A stretch of 34,653 nt of DNA, taken from IMG/VR virus record IMGVR_UViG_3300027759_000243, positions 1-34,653 of that record; one strand, written 5' to 3'. Source of the stretch: a virus. Positions 16,698 to 21,950 of the stretch are shown piece by piece (the stretch's first letter is position 1; each line of letters begins with the position of its first letter). A model generated the notes under the pieces. It saw only the letters and a list, made by a program, of their open reading frames with translations, was not told the DNA's origin and searched no databases. The position numbers and the translations under genes were made by a program.

Positions 16698-16949
16698 CTA
16701 GTGAAAAATCTTGTAGCGTGGGTTGCAGGTAACTTCTACTGGAACATCTGTGGTAACACCGTTAATCTTACGCTTTGCCGTAATAACAATAGGTCTTGTG
16801 CCAGCATCTTCACACTCATTGATGCCAAGTATCACTTGGGCACGGGTCATGTGAAAGGCTTGTTTATCGGTTTCTAGCGTGACATTGGGTGGCTCAAAAG
16901 AACTGCAACCAACTAGGGCTAATGGTGCTAATAGGTATAAATATTTCAT
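16698..16949 (-). CDS. Small lipoprotein (83 aa)
   Basis: An in-frame upstream start exists (16985), but MKYLYLLAPLALVGCSS at 16949 follows AAGGAAT and forms a lipoprotein signal peptide with lipobox LVGC (cleavage before the Cys at residue 14). The mature part is 70 aa (SSFEPPNVTLETDKQAFHM, INECEDAGTRPIVITAKRK, VPVEVTCNPRYKIFH) with two further Cys residues that may pair. It could be an outer-membrane or periplasmic protein affecting superinfection. Not long or Pro-rich enough to call an Rz1. Confidence 0.7.
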   Translation of the reverse strand: MKYLYLLAPLALVGCSSFEPPNVTLETDKQAFHMTRAQVILGINECEDAGTRPIVITAKRKINGVTTDVPVEVTCNPRYKIFH

Positions 16950-17119
16950 GATAATTCCTTTGTTTTGTTTTCGATTTGTTCCCAAAGGTCTAGTTCATAA
17001 ACCATTTCGGTAATGTCGTTGTCACCAATGTAGGCGTAAGAGATTTCGTTGTTGTAACCACGCAGTTCAATCTGAGTGTTGCCGTAAGTTACTGAATCTA
17101 TGTAATGACCGTCTTTCAT
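16946..17119 (-). CDS. Hypothetical acidic protein (57 aa)
   Basis: Starts MKDGHYIDSVTYGNTQIELR and ends LWEQIENKTKELS. Reads through 57 codons with a stop overlapping the lipoprotein ATG (ATGA). The ribosome site is weak (GTGAGAT). Acidic, Tyr-rich, no TM or recognised domain. Confidence 0.6.
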   Translation of the reverse strand: MKDGHYIDSVTYGNTQIELRGYNNEISYAYIGDNDITEMVYELDLWEQIENKTKELS

Positions 17120-17145
17120 TTTCTATCTCACTTTTCTTAAAGTAT

Positions 17146-17161
17146 GCCCCCCGTAGGGGGC
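17146..17161 (-). terminator. Symmetric GC hairpin between leftward genes
   Basis: Perfect six-pair stem GCCCCC/GGGGGC with a CGTA loop, just downstream of the leftward gene ending at 17169. It lacks a clear T-run on either strand, so it may attenuate transcription or protect RNA ends rather than fully terminate. Confidence 0.6.
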
Positions 17162-17168
17162 TATTTCA

Positions 17169-17423
17169 TTAACAGGTTACTGCGTACCATTTAGTGCCGT
17201 TGCTATCTTCATAGTCAAAAGCGTCTGACCTACCGCAAGGCATACCATCAAACCAACCACCGTTGTAACGGCAATCTTGTTTTACAACTTGTTTAGCAAT
17301 TTTGTTGGCTTCTGATTCTTGTTCAAAATACAAGACACTTAAAGAAATGCGGCCATCGTAAGACCAACGCCCTTTTACTTTGCCAAATGTAAGAACTTGA
17401 CCGCCTGTTTTAATTTCGTTCAT
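17169..17423 (-). CDS. Hypothetical early protein (84 aa)
   Basis: Begins MNEIKTGGQVLTFGKVKGRW after AAGGAGAAGTAA, a strong site. Contains a Trp/Gly-rich middle (DCRYNGGWFDGMPCGRSD) and ends NGTKWYAVTC. Three Cys. No family recognised. It is the first gene behind the strongest promoter in the window (17466-17494), so it is likely an abundant early host-interaction protein; that is inference. Confidence 0.65.
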   Translation of the reverse strand: MNEIKTGGQVLTFGKVKGRWSYDGRISLSVLYFEQESEANKIAKQVVKQDCRYNGGWFDGMPCGRSDAFDYEDSNGTKWYAVTC

Positions 17424-17465
17424 TTACTTCTCCTTTTCTATCTCACTCCCCAATGGAGTAATACC

Positions 17466-17494
17466 AGTATATTAAGTTAGCTTAACTTTGTCAA
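17466..17494 (-). promoter_or_regulatory. Leftward sigma70 promoter with embedded operator
   Basis: On the minus strand, TTGACA (17489-17494), a 17-bp spacer and TATACT (17466-17471): perfect -35, five of six for -10. It drives the gene starting at 17423, about 36 bases after the predicted start site. The operator palindrome occupies the spacer exactly. Confidence 0.85.
17472..17485. promoter_or_regulatory. Operator O1, TTAAG-TTAG-CTTAA
   Basis: Perfect 5-bp inverted repeat with a 4-bp spacer, lying entirely between the -35 and -10 boxes. The same palindrome recurs at 19505-19518 and 20255-20268. Repression by steric exclusion is the expected effect of a dimeric helix-turn-helix protein here; the partner is inferred to be the regulator at 19574. 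Confidence 0.75.
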
Positions 17495-17667
17495 TACTTT
17501 TTTATAGGGACTTACCCTTAGTTTTGCAAAAATACAACAGGGCAGTATTTGGCAGTTGTTATCAATGGGTGAGAAAGCCGCAAAATAACCCAATTACTGC
17601 ATCCTACTTTGGCGGCTTAACGCCCTAATAAGGTGGGGTACTCGCTCCGTGATGCTTTCCCCCATGA
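17495..17667. other. Gene-free stretch downstream of the exonuclease gene
   Basis: No ORF of useful length with a ribosome site on either strand. On the minus strand it can form local stems (GGGG at 17642-17645 region with CCCC; GGCG/CGCC around the TTAAGC loop; GGGTT/AACCC around 17560-17590). It may be an untranslated RNA or the transcript end of the leftward exonuclease unit. No known RNA family recognised. Confidence 0.4.
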
Positions 17668-18429
17668 TTACAAGTTGTTCTTGATTTGATAGACCCGTAA
17701 CAAGTGCTGAAAACACTCCCAACTCTTTTGAAGCTGGGGTTCTTCTATTTCTATTAATTTTACTTGGTTTAAAGTTCCGTTGACAAAGACGATGGCACAG
17801 CGAGCAGAGGGCAAGTTTAGTCCTTCACGGTAGGCCGCTAACTGCATTTCATGTTCAAAATATACATCAACTTTGTCCAAATCGGTGTCTTTTGTCTTGA
17901 AATCAACGATGTAACCTGTGCCCTGCCCGTTGATGGGTTTAGCCATTAAATCGCACTTGCCACCAAACCCTAGATGATGTCCAAAAGACTTCTCTGCAAG
18001 CCACGGTTGTTCTCCAAAAGCACTTTTAAGAGCACTATCAATAGCATCAAGATAGGCTGGTTTTTCAGGCATATACACCTGCTCAAAATACCCTTCGATA
18101 ATGGCGTGAATTGCAGTTCCCCGTTCTGCGGCTTCCCGACCAGTAGCACGGCTATCTTGCATAACACGCTTTAGCCATTCCTGTTCGGGTTCGTTTATTT
18201 CTCTAGGTAGAGTTAGGGCAGCTAAGAGGACTTGTTGCTGTTTCCATGTATCAAGACCTGCTTTTGATAACATTCCGTTAATTGTTGTAACACTTGGCAA
18301 AAGTCCTTCTTTTCGTGCATCCCGAAGCGTGGTTGGCCGTTCCCCAGTTTTGCCGATGGTTGTATAGGCTGGAGTGCCGTCTTTTGTATACCAATGACCA
18401 TTATTTTCTACCTTATCTTTAACTATCAT
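17668..18429 (-). CDS. PD-(D/E)XK exonuclease (RecB/Cas4-like)
   Basis: 253 aa. RGTAIH (103-108) matches the GTxxH helper motif. GGKCDL (156-161, Asp160) and VDFKTK (175-180, Asp176 and Lys178) form the catalytic D...DxK core. Followed by HEMQLAAYREGL, the usual Q/YxxQ helix motif. Such phage nucleases act with a single-strand binding or annealing protein in recombination and replication. It lies two bases after an SSB-like gene in the same leftward unit, consistent with that pairing. Confidence 0.85.
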   Translation of the reverse strand: MIVKDKVENNGHWYTKDGTPAYTTIGKTGERPTTLRDARKEGLLPSVTTINGMLSKAGLDTWKQQQVLLAALTLPREINEPEQEWLKRVMQDSRATGREAAERGTAIHAIIEGYFEQVYMPEKPAYLDAIDSALKSAFGEQPWLAEKSFGHHLGFGGKCDLMAKPINGQGTGYIVDFKTKDTDLDKVDVYFEHEMQLAAYREGLNLPSARCAIVFVNGTLNQVKLIEIEEPQLQKSWECFQHLLRVYQIKNNL

Positions 18430-18431
18430 AA

Positions 18432-19046
18432 TCAGAACGGAATATCGTTTAGGTTGTCATCTTCAATCTTTGGGGCATTTGCTTCTCTAGCCTTTTGACC
18501 ACGCCATTCAGATGATTCGGCAATCTTTTCTTTGTAATACTTTGGCAACGCATCGTATTTAGCTTGGTCAAACTCAGCTAACCAAAAATGAACTGGTGCG
18601 TTAATACCGTCAGGCTGGGCATTACGCAACGCTGTCGGAACAGGGCTGATGCCTGAAATATTAGCGTAACGGCCATCCTCTGAATGGGTAATATTGACCA
18701 TACAGAATTTCCCTAATAGATTTTTTAGGTCAAAGTTCTTTCTATCTTCTGCGGTCATCTTCTTGTTAGACCACGCTTCTAGGTCTTGACGCAACCGTGC
18801 CTGATCTCCAAGACTGACGGTATAGCGTTTAGACACGATTAACGGTTTGCCATCGTCTGTCTTTAATGGAGCACCGCTATCGTCATCACCATGCAGTTCC
18901 CAAGTCAATACAACTTTGTGCATAATTTTGGTTTCGCCAGCCCATTCAACTGATTGATGGCCAAGGTCGATGCATTGGTATAATCTTGCCATATGGTTGC
19001 CAGCTGGGGCAATTTTAAATTCTTTACTGTTGTCTGAAATAATCAT
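18432..19046 (-). CDS. Putative single-stranded DNA-binding protein
   Basis: 204 aa. Beta-rich core (HMARLYQCIDLGHQSVEW, HKVVLTWELHG, KYTVSLGDQARLRQDL-like stretch, FCMVNITHSEDGRYANISGI) and an acidic tail ending EDDNLNDIPF. The D-[DE]-x-I-P-F tip is the hallmark by which SSBs contact partner proteins. Adjacent exonuclease gene supports a DNA-recombination role. The OB fold is inferred from the pattern, not shown. Confidence 0.7.
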   Translation of the reverse strand: MIISDNSKEFKIAPAGNHMARLYQCIDLGHQSVEWAGETKIMHKVVLTWELHGDDDSGAPLKTDDGKPLIVSKRYTVSLGDQARLRQDLEAWSNKKMTAEDRKNFDLKNLLGKFCMVNITHSEDGRYANISGISPVPTALRNAQPDGINAPVHFWLAEFDQAKYDALPKYYKEKIAESSEWRGQKAREANAPKIEDDNLNDIPF

Positions 19047-19252
19047 TTTTCTTCCTTTTCAAAATCATTAGTGTCTATATATCGTTCATAAAACTTTGGG
19101 GCGTAATAAGTAACTTCATCATCATCGGGCATATAACAACCTTCGTCATAGCGTTCTTTTGCTATTTCAATGGCTTTTTTTAAAGATTTAGCTTCAATTA
19201 CATCTTGTATTTCGTAAGTAGAAACAATGCCAATCTTGTAAAATCTCAACAT
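19043..19252 (-). CDS. Hypothetical early protein (69 aa)
   Basis: MLRFYKIGIVSTYEIQDVIE then AKSLKKAIEIAKERY, acidic C-terminus. A beta-alpha pattern typical of small phage proteins of unknown role. Starts in the TAATG of the previous gene and overlaps the next start by four bases; translationally coupled to the SSB-like gene. Confidence 0.6.
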   Translation of the reverse strand: MLRFYKIGIVSTYEIQDVIEAKSLKKAIEIAKERYDEGCYMPDDDEVTYYAPKFYERYIDTNDFEKEEK

Positions 19253-19461
19253 TATTTGCTCCTAAAGATGTTGCCAAAGTCGTTAATAACATCACGCAAA
19301 ACAGGGTTTACTTGAGTGTTTCGTACAGGCGAGGGTAGTCCACACGCATAGCGTAAGTCACCAATTTCGTCTGCGGTTAAGAAAACCCCATCATCGAGGT
19401 CTTTAAAGATGCGTTCCAAATGTTGTTGGAAGCTGTGAAAGTCTTGATCTTGCTCACTCAT
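19252..19461 (-). CDS. Hypothetical early protein (69 aa)
   Basis: A longer frame reaches 19533, but it would run through the promoter; MSEQDQDFHSF at 19461 follows AGGAGAACTCGT, so I use that start. Mostly helical (QHLERIFKDLDDGVFLTADE, IGDLRYACGLPSPVRN). No domain recognised. First gene of the leftward SSB-exonuclease unit, about 34 bases after the predicted transcription start. Confidence 0.65.
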   Translation of the reverse strand: MSEQDQDFHSFQQHLERIFKDLDDGVFLTADEIGDLRYACGLPSPVRNTQVNPVLRDVINDFGNIFRSK

Positions 19462-19501
19462 ACGAGTTCTCCTAAATTTACACGGCACATACCGTAAGAC
19501 T

Positions 19502-19530
19502 ATATTAAGCCAGCTTAAATACAATGTCAA
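19502..19530 (-). promoter_or_regulatory. Leftward early promoter with operator O2
   Basis: Minus strand TTGACA (19525-19530), 17-bp spacer, TAATAT (19502-19507). The palindrome TTAAG-CCAG-CTTAA (19505-19518) overlaps the -10 box and spacer. Drives the 19461-17668 unit. A TATAGT at 20-bp spacing is a poorer alternative -10. Confidence 0.75.
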
Positions 19531-19538
19531 CACTTTAT

Positions 19539-19574
19539 TTGTAAATTTGTTGTTTATTTGTTAAGATAGCTGAA
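19539..19574 (+). promoter_or_regulatory. Rightward regulator promoter, operator O3, leaderless start
   Basis: TTGTAA (19539-19544), 17-bp spacer and TAAGAT (19562-19567). The start site would fall at or next to the ATG at 19574, and no ribosome site precedes it, so the transcript looks leaderless. The operator variant TTAAG-ATAG-CTGAA (19561-19574) covers the -10 and start, fitting autoregulation. Confidence 0.6.
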
Positions 19575-19804
19575 TGGATAAAACTTCTACAAGAGCAATG
19601 ATCGCCCTATTGGGTGGGCCTACAAAGGTGGCAAACCTAGTAGGAGTAAGCGTTCCAGCGGTGTCTATGTGGCAAAACGGGGTAATCCCCTATGACAAGC
19701 TGGTAATCCTAGCCGCCACGCTAGAAAAAGAAAGTCACGGTTTATGGTCAAGAAAAAGCCTTTTTCCGCTTTCTTACAAAATGATATGGCCTGAATTAGA
19801 TTAG
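19574..19804 (+). CDS. Cro/YdaS-like helix-turn-helix regulator
   Basis: 76 aa. Residues about 9-40 form an HTH (LLGGPTKVANLVGVSVPAVS then MWQNGVIP), as in Cro/YdaS proteins; the last part is CLEK-like aliphatic (KLVILAATLEKES...). The ATG at 19574 overlaps the last base of an operator-like palindrome. Divergent from the leftward SSB unit, it sits where lambda-type Cro sits. No second repressor gene is visible, so this may be the only sequence-specific early regulator. The target is inferred to be TTAAG-N4-CTTAA. Confidence 0.85.
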   Translation: MDKTSTRAMIALLGGPTKVANLVGVSVPAVSMWQNGVIPYDKLVILAATLEKESHGLWSRKSLFPLSYKMIWPELD

Positions 19805-19814
19805 TGTATACTTG

Positions 19815-20215
19815 TTTTCATTGAGGACTTGAACACTCAGAATAGGGTTTTATAGGTGGTTTTAGGGTTTAGGAAAGTTTCGTGAGGTAATTTTCCCAAG
19901 CCGTTCAAGCTAAAGCTACCTATAAAGCCCTTTTTGTTTCCCACAATCTAGCCCGCACTCAATCGTGTTGCTGCGGTAAAGGCTGTAAATACCCCTAGAA
20001 ACTACTAGGTGCTTATGCACCCTTCCCTATCCGTTATTGCTTGGATAGTCAGAAGAACCGTCCTGTATGGATAGACCGATGATGTGATAACGACAGACCT
20101 AGGCACGACAAAGACATCGAAGCAATAATTTGAGCCAAGAACTCAGCAAGACTGACAAGCTATTCCTCATAGTAGGGATAGCTATGTCCTGAATCTTGCA
20201 ATCCTGACAAAAAAA
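19815..20215 (+). ncRNA. Unidentified large structured RNA candidate
   Basis: The region from 19805 to 20282 holds no gene but many complementary segments. A 16-bp long-range helix joins 19845-19860 (GGGTTTTATAGGTGGT) to 19915-19930, followed by TTTTT. A loop CTTGAAC (19828-19834), closed by TGAG/CTCA, matches GTTCAAG at 19903-19909. CTATCC/GGATAG (20027-20032/20043-20048) closes a loop whose TTATTGCTT (20034-20042) matches AAGCAATAA at 20120-20128, next to CGATG/CATCG (20087-20091/20115-20119). GCTATTCC/GGGATAGC pairs 20159-20166 with 20175-20182. TATACT at 19807-19812 could be its -10. I recognise no known family; it could also include a replication origin. Confidence 0.6.
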
Positions 20216-20254
20216 CAACACATAGGGAAAACACCTATAAATAATTAGATATTA

Positions 20255-20276
20255 TTAAGCCCACTTAACATATACT
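20255..20276 (+). promoter_or_regulatory. Rightward early promoter with operator O4
   Basis: TTAAG-CCCA-CTTAA (20255-20268) followed two bases later by TATACT (20271-20276). The -35 is weak (GATATT at 17 bp). Predicted start falls about at ATG 20283, with no ribosome site, so this transcript may also be leaderless. Confidence 0.6.
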
Positions 20277-20282
20277 TTCAGC

Positions 20283-20381
20283 ATGGAAAACTTAATGTTA
20301 ATTTTCTCTGTTGGAATCTTTGCCATACTTGGTGCGGTAATGTTCCTTTTGTTTATCATTCTTTATTGGGTAAAAACATGA
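20283..20381 (+). CDS. Small single-TM protein (32 aa)
   Basis: MENLMLIFSVGIFAILGAVM followed by FLLFIILYWVKT: one long hydrophobic helix with almost no soluble part. Its stop overlaps the next ATG (ACATGA). No ribosome site; TATACT ends seven bases before the ATG, suggesting leaderless expression. Probably an early membrane peptide; function unknown. Confidence 0.55.
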   Translation: MENLMLIFSVGIFAILGAVMFLLFIILYWVKT

Positions 20382-20614
20382 CTTGGAACTTACGCTTAGT
20401 AAATATGAGTAGCCCCTATGAGGATTACTTTGAAATCCGTGAAGTTTATTACGACAACATGGGTAAACCGATTGCACACAGCAAAGCTGCTATTGGTGGG
20501 GAAGATAGATTAGAAGTTGATAGATACATTGAACTGGCTAAACTGGCACTTGATAAACCTATTTTAAAGTTTGCAAACCATGAAGATACAAGTAAAGATA
20601 CTGAAGGAGAATGA
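20378..20614 (+). CDS. Conserved phage protein (78 aa)
   Basis: MTWNLRLVNMSSPYEDYFEI then REVYYDNMGKPIAHSKAAI, with helix DRYIELAKLALDKPIL. A TTG start 12 bases upstream is possible, but the ATGA overlap with the previous stop favours 20378. I recall similar small proteins (MTWNLR..., EIREVYY) in many phages and prophages, function unknown. Confidence 0.7.
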   Translation: MTWNLRLVNMSSPYEDYFEIREVYYDNMGKPIAHSKAAIGGEDRLEVDRYIELAKLALDKPILKFANHEDTSKDTEGE

Positions 20615-20783
20615 GGATGGTTCAGCCAACGCTGAAGTTATCTTTGACAAAAAAGGACTTGAAGTCCTTGTCCAATGGGGGCTTGTTGCTATGCTTACCA
20701 AAGCAATTGATGAATACAAAGTTAGACCTGATAAAAGTAAAAGACCTGCTATCGCCAAGCCTAAAGTTCGGGCAAAAAAATGA
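20580..20783 (+). CDS. Hypothetical protein (67 aa)
   Basis: MKIQVKILKENEDGSANAEV then an amphipathic helix (LVQWGLVAMLTKAIDEYK) and a basic tail (KPKVRAKK). A TTG nine bases earlier is less likely. Overlaps the previous gene by 35 nt in another frame and the next by four bases (ATGA), typical of this compact cluster. Function unknown. Confidence 0.6.
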   Translation: MKIQVKILKENEDGSANAEVIFDKKGLEVLVQWGLVAMLTKAIDEYKVRPDKSKRPAIAKPKVRAKK

Positions 20784-20935
20784 TTGAAACTTTAGTTAAA
20801 CCACAGCCGCTAGATAACGACATTGCTGTAATGAAGATATTGCAGTTAATGGGTCAGCTATCTTTAAACGACATTGAATACATTACCAAGATAACTTCTC
20901 AAGTGAGCAGTTTAATAAGCGAGAAATCACAATGA
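20780..20935 (+). CDS. Small hypothetical protein (51 aa)
   Basis: ATG 20780 sits in the stop of the preceding gene and the TGA overlaps the next ATG. MIETLVKPQPLDNDIAVMKI then helical LSLNDIEYITKITSQVSSLI. Overlaps on both sides support translation. No known family. Confidence 0.55.
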   Translation: MIETLVKPQPLDNDIAVMKILQLMGQLSLNDIEYITKITSQVSSLISEKSQ

Positions 20936-21309
20936 CCTTTGCTCTTTTCTATGGTTTGTATCCCCGTAAAATGGCTCGTAAAGACGCTGAAAAGGCTTGG
21001 AAGTCTATGACTGCCGATGAGCAAGAAAAAGCCATAGAAGCCCTGCCAAGCCATCTTAAATACTGGAAGATAAAAGAAACCGCTAAAGACTACATACCAT
21101 ATCCTGCCAGCTGGTTACGGGCTGGGCGGTATGAAGATGAACTTGACATTGAACCCTTAAAGAAACCTGAATTACCGTTTTACGCTACAGAAGAACTAAC
21201 ACTTAAAAAAGCACAAGAAGTAGGGGTAACTCCCTATGCTGGTGAAGGCTGGCAGCAATTACGGGCAAGAATTAGTCAGAAAATAAAGCAGCTTGAAGAA
21301 CAACTCTGA
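20932..21309 (+). CDS. Replication-protein-like (phage O C-terminal type)
   Basis: 125 aa. FALFYGLYPRKMARKDAEKA, KAIEALPSHLKYWK and YIPYPASWLRAGRYEDEL form the pattern F..YPRK..K..A..AW.....W...YIP.P.TWL, found in the C-terminal part of phage replication-initiation proteins. The usual N-terminal winged-helix is absent, so this is a short version. It is the only recognisable replication candidate in a genome lacking polymerase, primase and helicase. Confidence 0.6.
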   Translation: MTFALFYGLYPRKMARKDAEKAWKSMTADEQEKAIEALPSHLKYWKIKETAKDYIPYPASWLRAGRYEDELDIEPLKKPELPFYATEELTLKKAQEVGVTPYAGEGWQQLRARISQKIKQLEEQL

Positions 21310-21442
21310 TAATTATTTGGTTGAGTGGTACATCGCAGTAGCAAAACGCAGGGGATGGCCCGAAGTCGTTAGATTGTTGGCTCAATACCCTGAAAAAGAA
21401 GAACGCATGAAGATGCTGATAAAGAAAAGACTAGGAAAATGA
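21293..21442 (+). CDS. Small basic protein (49 aa), TTG start
   Basis: A TTG at 21293 within the end of the previous gene opens a 49-aa frame (KNNSDNYLVEWYIAVAKRRG then WPEVVRLLAQYPEKEERMKM). The stop overlaps the next ATG (ATGA). Without it, 21310-21438 would be a gap in an otherwise gapless cluster. Sequence is helical and basic; possible DNA binding is speculation. Confidence 0.5.
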   Translation: MKNNSDNYLVEWYIAVAKRRGWPEVVRLLAQYPEKEERMKMLIKKRLGK

Positions 21443-21768
21443 GAGAGATAGACCCCAATAAATGTATAGACTTTATCCTTGAAAACGCAGGTAAGTACGC
21501 ACAAGCTAAAGGTGAATTAGCCCAACTAGAAACTTTTAAGAGTTCATTAAAATCGATTATGATGAAAAAGTCAGGCGAACAGACCATAGGAGCACAGGAG
21601 CGTGAAGCCTACGCCAGCCAAGAATACCAAGATTTATGCAATTCTATTGGCACAGCTACCGAAAACGCAGAAAAATTAAAGTGGGAACTAGAAGCAGCTA
21701 GACTTAGACATTCCACATGGCAAACCTTAGAAGTATCTAACCGTAATCAAGATCGCATACTTAAATGA
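21439..21768 (+). CDS. Conserved phage helical protein (109 aa)
   Basis: MREIDPNKCIDFILENAGKY, AQAKGELAQLETFKSSLKSI, then YQDLCNSIGTATENAEKLKW and ARLRHSTWQTLEVSNR. Two long amphipathic helices with a conserved 'L-x-W-x-x-x-A-A-R-x-R-x-x-x-W-Q' pattern. I have seen this pattern in phages of proteobacteria, where it is uncharacterised and near replication genes. Overlaps its neighbours by four bases on each side. Confidence 0.65.
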   Translation: MREIDPNKCIDFILENAGKYAQAKGELAQLETFKSSLKSIMMKKSGEQTIGAQEREAYASQEYQDLCNSIGTATENAEKLKWELEAARLRHSTWQTLEVSNRNQDRILK

Positions 21769-21950
21769 AAAAAAAAGGGTCTAAAAACAATTATCCTGAC
21801 CAAAGAAATGGCGATTACATGGATGTTGTTGATATTGCAAAAGAATTGAATATTTCTAAAACTGAAGTTCAATCATCATTAAAAGCAATATTTCGTAAGT
21901 TTAGAAAACATATGAAAAACAACAATTTAAACAAAGAACATTTTTTATGA
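21765..21950 (+). CDS. Small HTH protein (61 aa)
   Basis: VVDIAKELNISKTEVQSSLK is a sigma region 4-like helix-turn-helix; the C-terminus is basic (FRKFRKHMKNNNLNK). A transcription role (activator or antisigma-type DNA binder) is inferred. Overlaps both neighbours by four bases and precedes the DpdA-like gene. Ribosome site absent; coupled translation likely. Confidence 0.6.
   Translation: MKKKGSKNNYPDQRNGDYMDVVDIAKELNISKTEVQSSLKAIFRKFRKHMKNNNLNKEHFL

Noticed and set aside
17495-17667. Cobalamin, glutamine or THF riboswitch
   Set aside because: A few short similarities but no conserved core, and no matching gene downstream.
20001-20050. Second group I intron (ACTACTA ... GGATAGTC resembling P7)
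   Set aside because: The R/S-like pairing is only ACUA/UAGU, no P3 or P8 is in the right order, and no interrupted gene flanks it; other hairpins explain these bases better.
19815-20215. RNase P RNA or tmRNA
   Set aside because: GGAAAGTTT recalls the RNase P start, but the ACAGAAA and P4 partner motifs are missing, and there is no tRNA-like end for a tmRNA.
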